64,000 bases of DNA from Cardinalis cardinalis (taxonomy: Eukaryota; Chordata; Aves; Passeriformes; Cardinalidae), in NCBI GenBank assembly GCA_014549065.1, contig JACDOX010000165.1, forward strand, positions 1,559,332 to 1,623,331, read 5' to 3'. This document shows positions 1 through 12,400 of this stretch, piece by piece. Below the pieces are notes generated by a model. The model had not been told where the DNA came from and searched no databases. It was given only the letters and a program-made list of their open reading frames with translations. Made by a program: the position numbers and the translations under genes. Numbering within the stretch: the first letter of the stretch is position 1; each line of letters opens with the position of its first letter.

Positions 1-178
1 TTCGAATACATAATTCTAATTTTGCCAGTAGTTGGGGGGTATCTTTGATCCTGGGAAAAGAGATCAAGTACAAACCTAGGGGCTGAATCAAATGTGAATT
101 GAAAAGTATTGTTGNTGAAGGACTAGCAAAGAGGCCAAGTGAAGGCAGCAACCTCTTGCTTTCCCAGAATGCATCTTC

Positions 179-345
179 ACATAGTAATAGAATGTTTTGG
201 GTTGGAAGTGGTCTTAAAGATCATCCCATTCCATTCCCTTTGATAAAAAGCTGCTTGGGGCTCCATCCAAGGAAACCTTGAACACTTCCAGGAATGGGGC
301 ATGNNCCAGTTCTCTGGGCTTCCTGTNCCTCACCANTTTGAGGCT
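179..345 (-). mobile_element. CR1 LINE 3' fragment
   Basis: Reads as the reverse complement of a CR1 tail: a degraded ATAGTAATAGAAT end, then TTTTGGGTTGGAAG and the block ending AACACTTCCAGGAATGGGGC. It is old, with Ns and small deletions. Confidence 0.85.
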
Positions 346-3157
346 GGGTGTACCTTTTTAGCAACCTGGGTGTGTCTGGTCAGACCTCCCCTGTGCCCCA
401 CACAAGGAGCATGACTGGAAGGCCACTGTGTCCCTGGGGGACATCCATGTTCACTGCTCCAAAACATGGAGCTCCTGCAACCTGGCACTGCTTCCTTGGG
501 GTGGTGGCCCCTTCCCAGACCTGTCACACAGCGCTTTCCAACCAGGGGGGTTTGGGTTGTCAGTTCCCATGCCAGGAGGTTGTGGGCTGGGCAGGTAACG
601 AGGGAAGGAAAGCCTTGCTAGGCTGNTGGTGCTAAAAATCAAACAGTGGGTCTTCTGCACCTCCTGCCCATCCAGCCCCTGCTGACCCAGCAGCCCATCC
701 TGTTTCAGGGTCCCTGTCCCCATGGGCTGGTTGATGGCAGCCAGGGGGGAACAACCATGTCACCCTTTGCAGGCAGGAGCTGCAGCCAAGGGGAGTGGGC
801 CAGAAAGGAGAAGGGGTCTCACAGGAGATTTTTCCAATCCTCAGGGCTTGGGGCAAAGCTGCTATGCTATCTGTAAGCAAACCCAGCAGCTTGATTTAAA
901 AGAGGCAGATCTTCTCACATATATCATCCTTATGTGCTTATTTAGGACTGCCTGATCTGTGTGCTCAGTGGTGCTTCTTATTTCACTGCTACTCTGGAGC
1001 ATCAGGTGCTTTTTCCTCCCTCTCCTGCTCCTTCTGCCTGTGCTTGCTCTGGTCTTTGTTTTACTTCCAGCAGCCCTTTCACCTAAGCTTTTCCCATTTC
1101 CCAGGGGTGTCAATGCAATTTAGTTCCCACACTGGTGCTGAAGGACTTGGTGTGCACCCCAGCCTCTCCCATCTCACCCTGTATTCAAAGAGGACAGAAC
1201 ATTTCCCACTTCTGCCAAAGGAGTGCAAAGCCCTTCCTCCAAAAATGGGGGCACTGAGCACCCCTGATCTGGGAAGCTGTCCAAAGGCTTTCCCACTGCC
1301 CAGCCTGGGTGAGGGCTCTGCTTGGCCCCCAAAAGAAAGAGGTGTTTCCCTGGTCTTCATGCTCCCAGCTTTAATACCAGCAGCAGCTCACTTGGGGAGT
1401 TGTCAATGGTGATAAACTCAGTCCCATTCTGTTTCAAAATTGGTTTAAGAAAGATGCCTGGCTGTTTAATATTTAANCTAAATGTTTAATGTTTAAACAG
1501 GGAAATTGGTCTGATTGTCAGAAAGGGCATTAAAGCAGGATGGGAACTGGTCTATAATCTCTGACAAATGCTGCCCTTTCNCTGCAGCAGCCTGGTGCCT
1601 GGGAGCTGCAGGAGTTTCAGAAATGCCAATTTTAATCAATCTCACTCATTCCACTTGCTGCCTGCCAATCCCACAGCAGTGAGATGTGCCTTTCCCTGGG
1701 AAGGGGCAATGTTGTACCTGGCCCTGTTTAACAGTCTGAGATTAATTCAGCTGAATTGCACTGGTATTTCAAACCCCAAACTAATTTCAGTAGAAATGTG
1801 TGTGGATAAGGTGAAAAGTGAAGCTCATGGGGACAGTGTTGGCTCATGGGTTTATTGCAGATGATTTGGGGTCCCTTTTTCATGTGCACACAGAAGTTCT
1901 GATGTCAAAGTAACCCTGAAAATGAATGGCTCTAATTGCTACAAATACACCTATGGATAAATCATTTTTGAACAGGTTCAGGCAGTGTTTTCCAGGTGGT
2001 GGAAATGTCCCCCTGGGGGAAGTGTGTGGCATTGTAGAACTGTTTCACACCACAAAAGGCTCAGCAGCAGCCTGTGCTGCCTCCCTGCCTGGGCTGCATG
2101 CCCAGGGTACTCCTTGTGCACAGGAATCCCTGCTCAGCAGTGGCTGGAGCCAGGGAGAGCACATTCAGCAGGGAGCCCTCGAGTCAATCAGCAATTCAGG
2201 TAACTCACAAAAAAACCAAGCAAGACAGAATCTGAAGAAAAGTTTATAAGAAGATCGAGGTTTCAGGACTATTGAAAGGCACATTTCACCCACAGCTGAG
2301 TTCATGGACACGTACAACGCTCAAAGTTCATGGCAAAAAGACCACATAATAATGGCACATTGTGAAACATACATTCCAGACTTCAGTCAAACACTAAAGN
2401 GATTATTTTAAGTGTATCATGTACATAATAAGAGCAGAACAGGCAGATGNATCCAATTACTGTAATTTACAAGGCAGTAATTCAAGCCTCAAATACAGTT
2501 CTCCTTATTAGAAGAAGGGGCTATGGATTANCAGCAAAATGAGGGGCAGTAAATGGACAGGGAATCAGGAAGCTGCTGCCATTTGGAAAATAACAGCCAG
2601 CACCTGCTGCAAGTGGGNGGAATTTAACTTTGCTAATTCATTTCACTGTGCTGTGGCAGCACAGGGCTGGGCTGGATGGACGCTCCCAGGGCAGGCACCC
2701 TGCAGAGCAGATGTGCACAGATGTTTCCTTGGCAGTGGGCAGGATGAAGTCCAGCCATGCCTCTCTCTCCCTGTTCAGTGCTGTGCCTTGTGCTAATTAC
2801 CTCCTTTCATCCAGCTCGGGGTTAAGCTTCACGTTGCGATGATTAATAATTAATCAAATGCATTTGAAAATTAATTTGGCAATTCTGTGACTGATTGGCA
2901 TGCTAATCTCTTCTGTGCAGCGGGGATGGGATGGGAACAATCTCAGATGTTCTGAGGTGAATGCATGAGGGCATTTACTACCTGGTGTGGTGAAAAATAA
3001 AGCACTGAGTGGAAACAAAAGCGTTCTCCGAGACCTCTTTGCAACTCAGAAAAGGTGTGATCTGCATTTTGCCTTCCTGTATGAGGAATATATCCTTGAT
3101 ATTATCGTGTCCATCCAACACCAAATGGACAAGTTTGAAAAACGCCCCCACGGTTGA
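346..3157. other. DNA downstream of MAOA, no gene seen
   Basis: Apart from the CR1 piece before it, I see no coding exon or RNA gene. The block at 2825-2925 is AT-rich with several TAATTA and ATGCTAAT-type motifs and may be conserved non-coding DNA or part of a long MAOA 3' UTR. Confidence 0.5.
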
Positions 3158-3163
3158 TTTATT
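3158..3163 (-). promoter_or_regulatory. Candidate poly(A) signal of MAOA
   Basis: AATAAA on the minus strand, about 170 nt after the MAOA stop. Mammalian MAOA also uses much longer 3' UTRs, so more distal AATAAA copies (for example at 1851-1856) could be used instead. Transcript ends cannot be decided from sequence. Confidence 0.3.
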
Positions 3164-3330
3164 TCTGTTTAACTGCAGTAGATTCGATGCATTAATTATG
3201 GGACTAAAAAGAAAAAAATCACAAGGAGAATAACTTCTTGCTCTTTCCAGCTGTCCATGCCACTTTTCTCCAAAATAACACTCCTCTGGTGAAAGGGGAG
3301 GAGAGGGTGTGCAGCTCNCCCTGGTCCCCG

Positions 3331-3486
3331 CTAGTTCCGGCAAGGAAGTCCCTTTTTACAGACCAGGAGCCCTGCAGCAGCCACAGAGGTGACACACAGG
3401 GTGCAGCTCAGCAGGCACAGCAGCCCNGGGGCCGAGGGCAGGTTCCTCTCCCAGAAGCTCCTGAGGAATGGTCGGGCTGGGACATC
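3331..3486 (-). CDS. MAOA: MAOA exon 15, membrane anchor and stop
   Basis: Residues 471-521 and the TAG stop. It begins [18 protein letters not shown], matching the conserved lead into the outer-membrane anchor. The anchor helix (about 491-513) is rich in Leu, Ala and Cys and ends in CKKGLPCRN. Five cysteines fall in the last 30 residues. One N at 3426 is the third base of a Pro codon and changes nothing. Confidence 0.95.
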   Translation of the reverse strand, partial: DVPARPFLRSFWERNLPSAXGLLCLLSCTLCVTSVAAAGLLVCKKGLPCRN

Positions 3487-6400
3487 CTGGGGGAGAGAGG
3501 AGATGGTGACTCCGAGGGTGTCCCCTCACCCTGAGGTGGCAAACGCCCCCCATGAGGCTGGNGAGGTCACAGGTATTTCCCAGGTGGTGTAGGGAGAAGA
3601 GTCATGGCTGTGAGATGTGTGTTCTGTCATCGTGAACAGCCACAGGACAGTGAAGATGGAGTTACTTGTGGCTGGAATGAGGTTCTATTTGGCTTTAAAC
3701 CATGGCCTGGGACTGGGCAGAGTTAGGCTGCATTTTTCAGTCCCNCAGGCTCTGAGATCAGTGTGGTTGGCTCTTAGCCATCCACCCTTCAGGCAGGGGT
3801 AACAATATTGCTTGGACAAGTCACAAAAATTCAAGCCATCAGCATGTGAGGTGACTAAAGGCTTGCCTGGGAGCAGGGTGCACAGGAATCACTGAAACAG
3901 GGACACGCCTGACTGAGGGGTGTGTGCCTGACTGGTGACAGTGACACTCTGGCTCACCTTTGACTCTGGCTCTGGCATCCAAATTTCACTCTTGGAGATC
4001 TTCCCCATACTGTGCAGCACCTAGAAGAAAAAAATATTTCTATTATGTGAAAAAATGATAACCCACAGTACTTCCAGTTCTGGAGAAACAGAGGAAGTCA
4101 GAGCAAGTGACATTGATAAAAGGTGTAACTATGACTAGCTGAAAGTCTCTTGAAGCAGAAAAGGTACAGTGATTNCTACTAGAGCTTCTCTAAATATTTT
4201 TGTGGGAGGTTTTTAGTTGTTTGGGTTTTCTTTCTGAGTTAAAGTAAAAAAGCTTTTTCTCAAGGCAGTTTGAGAAATACCAAGGTGAGGTTAGAGCCAC
4301 GCATTTGGGGCACAAAACCTGTGAGGAGTGATGCTTCTGGGACATGGAAACAGGAGAGATGCAACCCTGAGGCTCTCACAGCATANAATTTTGGAGCCCT
4401 CCCTCACCTTTTCAGGCAGTACAAAGCTCATCAAGGATTTTTCTTGAGAATTAACTGATTGTAACAATCACGGGGATTTTGGGGGGCCTCCAGAATGAAT
4501 GCCTCCAGAAGACAGCTCACTGTGTGTGTAACTACTGCTCACAGGCATGGAGAAAAGAGAAATTAGGTGACTTGAAATGAAGCAAGTAATAAGGATTATA
4601 AGGCAAACATGACATTCTATCAAATGGAAGTCAAAGACTGATTTTCCTTTAAATAACAACTCTGTGGCTTTGCCATGCAGTTGTAACTGCAATGTGCACC
4701 CTTTAATGCTTTTTTCCCCTCCCTCCAGATTGTTGTNAAGGGATTTCACTGTTACTGGGAACCCAGCCCAACGTGTGTCATTGTGAGGAGATTTAGACAT
4801 TATCAGAGCTGCACATTACAATTCCATAAAGCTCAGCTAACAGGACTGTCTTGTGAAAGGAGAAGCAGAAGGGATAGATCAAAAACGAGAACAATGTTCA
4901 GATTTTCAGATTTCTGCACAGGAAATAGCTGTGAGCATTTGAAATGACTTAGATGAGTTTTAAAACATGCAGTGATTAATTTGTTAGAAACTGAGATAGT
5001 GTATCTACAAGCAGCATCAGGTTGGGGGTTTTTTTCCTCTAGACATTCAGTACATGGTATAAGCTTTATTTTAAGTCTCCAGCTCAGNAATATTCTGATT
5101 TGGTTGAGATTCTTGGTTTCACTTTATTCAATAACCAATTAAGCGAGTTTAAAAAATAAAAATACTTCGGTCATGTTGATTTCTAGTATCCCTCCCTGCC
5201 AATTCTAGGAGCCTTTGCACTAAATCAGACTCTCCCAGCAGTACNTAATCCTTTGCAGCCTTTTGATAGAGATGCTGGGAGCACAGCAGGGTGTGTACCT
5301 CTCTGGCTGCTCTCTCTCCTGCCTGCACAGCTCCCTCCATGTATCCGCTCCACTGCGTCGCTGTCTCCGTGCCAGCAAAGTAGATCCTGTCAACAGGCTG
5401 GCGAATGATCCTTCAAAACAAGTGGAGAATGTCAGGGCACAAGTGACAGGAGGGTGATGATCCTTCTAAAAGCAGTTTATGGCTTTGATGGAGTGCCTGG
5501 CTCCAGCTGTCCAGAATCCCTGCAGACCTGGGCTGAGGTGTGATGAGCTGTCCCTGCAGGANCACCTGCTTGCTTCTGCACACAAAATTCAAGATCTGAG
5601 AGAGGGAAAAACCTGAGGCATAAATCAGTGTTCCCAGCTTCCACACAAGATTATACAGGCCTCAGTTTAGTGCTGGGATAAGGGATAATCCTAACAGCAA
5701 TGCAGTGCAGCTGATGGACTNATGTCTTCTGCATGGCAGCTTTGCTGTTATCCTGCTGTTACAGTGGGATGTGGATGATGTTCCTGCAGTGCTAGATCAC
5801 CAGTATCAGGTCTGTTTGGAGGCTGGGCTTGGCTGGCTGCTGAAGGCCTGGCATTNAGGGAGCTGCATTCTCCCCACAGGGTCATAAAGGCAGTGCCTCA
5901 GCCCTGCAGTGCTGCACAGCNTTCCAGCCAACCCAGCTGTAGGTACTGAGCTCCCTCTCCCACCAGGAATGTGCCTGGTCTAAGGGCTCCCATCTAATCT
6001 CCCATTAGGTTTTCCCTGTCTGCTGGACAGCAGCTTCCCCAGGCCAGACACCTCACCCATCACTGCCTGAGTGTTTGGATAAATGACAAGAGATAAATGA
6101 CTGCACATGGGACAACTCCTCCCCACGTGATCTTGGCTCAGGCAGGGTTTAACCCCATGCTGGACATGTTGAGGAGCTCCTGGGCTTCTGAACCTGATGA
6201 TCCACCTATACAGTCACTGGAGACTCTTCATCTGTCCAAGATGTGCATCCTCAAGGGCTTGGGGGGCTCTAGAGGGATCCACTGCAAATACTGCATAGCA
6301 CAAACTACTGTAAATAATCCAGAGGGGAAAAGTTTTGTGGCTTTAGCAGGTCCCTTTGTGACTGTGTTTCATCTCCTTAAAGGCCACAAGAGAAACTCTG

Positions 6401-9400
6401 CTCTTAGTAAAGGAAATAGCAAGATCCTCATTAGCTGGGGAGTGGGGGAGTGGAAAGAGGGTTGAAGTTCCCCTGATATTGTAAATATGCCATGGGTGTG
6501 TTGCACAAGGTATAGCATTGTACATGAGCTAAGGAATGTGAATTAGGAAGCAAAGCACTCTCTGTNTTACCTTCCATAGGAATGCATGATGCCTGGTGGG
6601 AAGTAGGCTGTGTAGCAGCCCCCTGAATATTGCTCCATGGTCCAGTCCTTCTCCTCATAATGCACAGGCTGTGAGATTCAACAGAGAAAACAGTGAAACA
6701 CTGACAGAGAAACTGGAAATAAAGAACATATCTCTTTTGAAGAGGGGGAAAACAGGCTAAGAATACCTGCCAAAGGAGTGCCATGTCATCTGGCTAAGGC
6801 TATCCATCTGCACAAAACANATTTTTGTGCTTTTGCAGAAACGTCAGTCTCCCACAGGCCCATGACAGGACAAATTAAAACCTGCACTGCCTTCTCTTTC
6901 CTTGTGCAGGGTGAGACTGGCAGTTCTTTTCTTCTTGTACTTAGTCCTGTCCTCCCCTTGTTGAATGGCCCAACATGCAATTTTAGGTACACATTTTAGG
7001 TGCCAGGAACTTTGCCCTCATCATCCAGAACAAAGGAGCAACAATATTGTACAACAGAGGCAAAACCAGGCATTAATTCCTTACTTGTAAAGCCTCTCTC
7101 ATCCCCAGTGCCTTGGCATATGCCTCAGAGATCCTCCTTTTCCTGTATGAAAATAAAATCAGAGTCAGAAAAAAAAAAAGGGGGTGTGGAGAAACCTCTC
7201 CACTCTCATCTTTATTATAAAAAACCCAAATTTACTGCAACACATGGGAAAGAAAGTTGGGTTAGGCTTTGTTTTTAAGTCAGATTTCAAGTTCTTATCT
7301 TAACATGCATATTTCAAATGCTGATGCCTAAAAGTTANGTCTAAAATGGACCCAGGGAATGGGAAATGAAGGTTGATTTTGGCAATGAGCTCTAAAAATA
7401 AATCTTTGTACAGCTATTTTAGGATGCAGAGCCAATTCATCCTCATGTTCACTGGTGTAAGACCAGAAGAAAAGCAATATAAATCAATTAAATCCCTACA
7501 GATTTACTATAGCTGGGAATAAAATATGAGCTGGAGAATGCTGCTCACATTCCTAAGCAGAGCTCCTCTTTCACTTGCATGGTACCAAAATTCACATTTA
7601 AAAAGTACTGTTTGTTCATTTCACTGACTAATGGGGAAACCATACTTTTATAAACACAGAAATTTAANAAATTTATCACCCAGTCTGAATCTGAAGGAGA
7701 CCCAAAAGGAGACATGTCAGCACTGCTGTANCCCTGGGTTAAAGCATCATTCAGTGGAGATGTAGTTTGGGAACATGGTTGGAAAAACCTTCTCCATTCA
7801 CACAGATACCCAGAATTGGTAAATCATANCATAGAAGAGTGGGCAGGACTTGGAAATTTAGAAATATCCACAACTGGATGAATATTAGCTTTAGTGCCTC
7901 AGCCTGTTTATGCTAAAATCTCAATTTCTGCCCCAATTTCTAGTGTTGGTANTTGCACTGAGCATGTATAAATGTGCACATTCACACACATATTCACACA
8001 CATTCCTGTGGGGAGGCATCCCAGAGAAACAACTTCTTTCTGANTATCTACAGCTTCTGAACTCTTACCTCTCTTCCTTGCTGAGATGGGCCAGCTTGAC
8101 AGCCTTTCTGCTAAGGATGAAACTGAAAACAAAAATAAGGAATGTGAACATCACCCCAGCTGATTTGCAGGCTCAAAATGACTCTTAAAAGGGACTGGCA
8201 AAACACTTTACTGGTATGTAATGAGCTGCATGTTTGTCATCATACCTCAACATCAAATAAGTACAGGTCACAGAGGGGAAAAAGCCTGTGCAGGGTACCC
8301 TGCAGAGTTAATTGAAAGGGAGGGTGTGCATTCCCTATCTAGGTCTGATCTAAAAGAACTGAAATTCTGAGCCTTATTGAGCTTTTGAAGTCCAGCAGGC
8401 TGTATCACTTGGTGTGAGTAAGTGATGGCAGCCTGCTGCTCTGACAGGCACTGCACAGTGTCATGGATCACTCCTGCAAGAACCAGGACTGAGATTTATT
8501 CATCTTGAAGGAAACAGATTTGACAATCGGTTCATCTACCCTAGTGGAGGTATCCAGGGGATGAAGTATGTTCCTACANTCTTTTAGAAAGTCACAGAAA
8601 TCCATGAGGAGAGAGAAAGCTGGAAACTGTTTGCCACGTGGGGTTTGGAGGAGGTCTGCTGCTCTCAGGTCAAGGAAGCTTTCAAGCCTTGAACATGCCC
8701 ATAAACATGCACAGTCAGTAGAAGGGGTGAGCTTTCCCTGCCAGACACTTAAGGAGCAGTTGCCTGACATTTATATTGGCCTTTTTTGGCAGTGTCACCT
8801 CAGATTATGGTGGGAACACTTGTAAAGATAGTTTNTTCATTTGGTTTCAGCTATTTTAAAAGCTGTCATGTATTTTCCCACCTGTTTGTCCAAACTGTAA
8901 CATTTTATTTGTCAGTTTCTACAGAATCTTGGTTTTTCTCACTGCTCAGCTGCCTCCCCGCTCCAGCAGCTGATGTTCCTTGTCCTGCCTCAGCTCAGTG
9001 GGGAGAGGAGACAAATGAGGATTTCCTGGACAACTGTGTTGCCATTTTGAACCAGGCACTAAACATAAAAGGCCAACATAAGCCAAATACAGGCTCAAAC
9101 AGACAGGTAAGACAGGGATTTATTTCTAAATCTATTCCACCGCAAAAAAAAAACAAACGTGACCTGAATGCTTAAAAGAGACCACAGCTGAATTCAGCAA
9201 CTCCTCCCCAACCACATCCTTGTATTAGGCTGTTTGTAGCAGAGCCTTCACCAATAAGTTTTTATGGACTAGAGAGGCACAAGAGGCTTGGCAGAAGTGC
9301 TCTCCTCCATCTGTGCAAACTGTGGAGTGGGAAACTCTGATCATTTCCCCATAATCTGGTCATTTCCCCTGTCCCTCCTGCTCCCACTAACTCTTACAAG

Positions 9401-12400
9401 AGGAAATACACATCTGTGAGTGTGGCCCAGCAGCTTTTACCCCATAATGGCAGGGAAAGTTCCATCAGGTTTTGTGTCATCTATGGTTATTCCAATTGGA
9501 GACTCTTCGTCCTCAATGACAAAGGAACCACTGTAACCTAAGGGGAAAGAAACCCCAAGATGATTGTTAGAAAAACTTGATGATCATCACTGTTTCTGCT
9601 AGGAATGAGCAGGGAAAATTACCCATAAAAGGAATTGTACAGNTATTACCAATAAGACCTATGTGTCTGAAGTGTCTCTGTAACAGTTTCTCTCTTCTCT
9701 CTGACTCTGGNAAATTGTGTACACAGACTTGTAAAAATCTTTAAAATTCTATTGTTAGCTAACAAGGAATTTCTGTGGATTGCTGCAAATCCCTTTGGCT
9801 TTCTATTTTGGGGAGAATAAACATTAAACATAAATTGATCTAGTCAGAATTATGGTGATTCATTCCATGAGTAACTTTGACCAAAATAAAACCCAGTGTA
9901 ATTAAATCTGGTCACTGCAGGCTCAAATCTCCACTATTTTGATTTTGCTGGTGATAAGATCGTTAGGAATGGTGTTCCATAACAGTAATGCAGCAGAAGC
10001 ATGGGCTGTCTAATNTAGGATCACATCAGGACATGTTTCAGATGAACATGCAAAAAATCTCATCNAGATGATAATGCCTGACTGTATTCCTGCCTAATCT
10101 CAATGGCCAGGTTATGCCCTGAAACATGCAAAAATTATATTGCTTTGATTAAGAAATATTTTTACCATTCTCAATATTGTTAGGAAGAAAATGGAACTAA
10201 TCTGTACATACAAATAGTTCTGAAAATAGTATCAGTTAAAGCTGAGGAAAAAAAAAGATATTACATCATGGAAAAAAAAATATCTAGAGCTAAACAAAAA
10301 GCTAACCTACTTTTCCCAGTCCTCTGAGATATCAAGTCTGCAGAACAGAAGATTAAAATCAGGGAAAGGTCTTGCTTACACCTTAAGCTCTGCTTGTCAT
10401 CTGCTGTAAATTCTCTTTGGCTGACCTAACTGTCCCCAGCAGGAGAAGAAGGGAGCTGATGCTGCAGGGANGCTGATGCTTCTGTGCTCTGCAGGTTTCA
10501 GCAAGGTTTCCCAGGGAAACGTTGTTTGTTCTCTTGGTCATCCCACCTCAGCCAACTGCTATGAGATTTGAGATCCTGTTTGGGTCTGGATTCATCTTTG
10601 GGACCAGGCATGCACTCAAGTTCAGAGAAAGACCTCTGTTTTCTAAGGAGCTTTAATTTCACTTNTCTGTATGTTNGATTTTGGGGTTTTGAACATTTAA
10701 NCCTCCCTTGGATTTATTCCCNGATTGTTGGACAGCAGAGCTTCAAAATTTGCACAGAGTTCCCAAGTCCTGTGCTTTCCCCACCTACCCTTCCTCCTCC
10801 AGAAGGCTTCCCTGTAGTACATCATGGTTTTTATGACACTCCCCATAGGCAAACGCTGAATTAACTGGTTTCTGTTTGGTGGCAGCTCTGGTTTGTAGTG
10901 AATCTTTGTTGTCAGGATTGGAGGGATGGCACTGATCACGTACTTGCTCTGAAATGTAGAACAAAGTCAGCACAAGGNGCTGCCTCCCCACGAGCTCATC
11001 CCACAGGACATGTTTGGAAGACACTCTTAATAGCTGCTAACAGCTTTCCCACTCCTGACCCTGCTAGGTGGCTTTGCCACACACAGATTTCCAGGTGACA
11101 AAAGTAATTCTGCCATTTCAGAAACACGGAGCTGGAAAAAACAGACCAGAGTTGAAACTTGGCTGGACAGAGGTGGGGAAATGGGACAAGAGACATCCTN
11201 TGGCCTGGGTAAAACTGCCCTTATCATCTCCAGGAAAATATGACCCACATTTGTCCCAACTGTAAGATGCTAAAAAAATCACATTTGTGCACATTCACAG
11301 GATGTTACTTGAGGACAAGGAATACTAATGGTGATTCCAGCTTTCCTGAATGTGCTCCATCCCTCTCACAGGCCCTGGGTCTGACTGGAGCAGTGCAGGA
11401 CTCTGTAGGGTGACACTTTATCCCAACANTGCTGCTCCCAGGTGCTCTCAGGCTGGTGGGGCTGCTGCTGCCCCATGGGTGCCCTGTGGGTCATCATGTG
11501 CTGATGGAGCATTTCAANGCACCACAGTCCAGAGGCAAAATCTTACTAAAGGTGTTTGAAATGTCTTTTTCTTTTTTTTTTTCTTCTGTGCTGTGAACTG
11601 CAAACTTAGACACAAGCAGGAAGGTTAGTTTTTCTTCCCTTGAAGTGGTCTCAATGCAGAATTAAAATGTAAAAATATANAAAGACATAGAAATTTAAGG
11701 CAGAGAAGTCAGAGTAATGACAGAAACCAAGTATCAGAACACCAGGAAGAGAGCCAGTCATAAATAAATCTGTAAAGCAGGTTCCATGGAGTGTCAGCAT
11801 AGTCTAAGAAACAGACACACACAAACGGGCACTTCCTGATTACAGCTGGCTAAGAGATACAGCAGATATCCCCCCAGCAGAGTTCCCCTCCTAAATGCAT
11901 ACTCCACTTTTATTCTGATTGAATTACCTCATATATCTCATGGTTCAGAGTCTCCACAAGGACATTATCACCTGTCTGATCAATACTGATCACAGGTCTC
12001 TCCAGTTTAATTCTGTCTTTCAGGCGTTCCATTATTTTCTCCGATATCTGACCGGAACCCCCTTTAAACTTCCTCTCCTAAAACAACAAAGAGGGAAGAA
12101 ACACAGACAAAAAAATCAACAGCATTAATCACAATGACGTTGACTATGACTTCTGCTCACCATCATGAAATTGCAGGCCAAATCTTCAAGTCCTAAGGGT
12201 GCATANAGACACCCAGACTTCCAGAAGAGGGAAAGCATAAACCTGAGCCTCAGTGGGGATTGCTGACTAAACCACTTTTGCAATGGCTTCCCTAATGACC
12301 TGGCTAAAGACTCCTTAGGCCTAGAGAACATGCACATATAATCCAGGCTTTCTAGCAAAAATAAACACATCNCTTCATTCAAAACAGGTTTTGAGTAATT

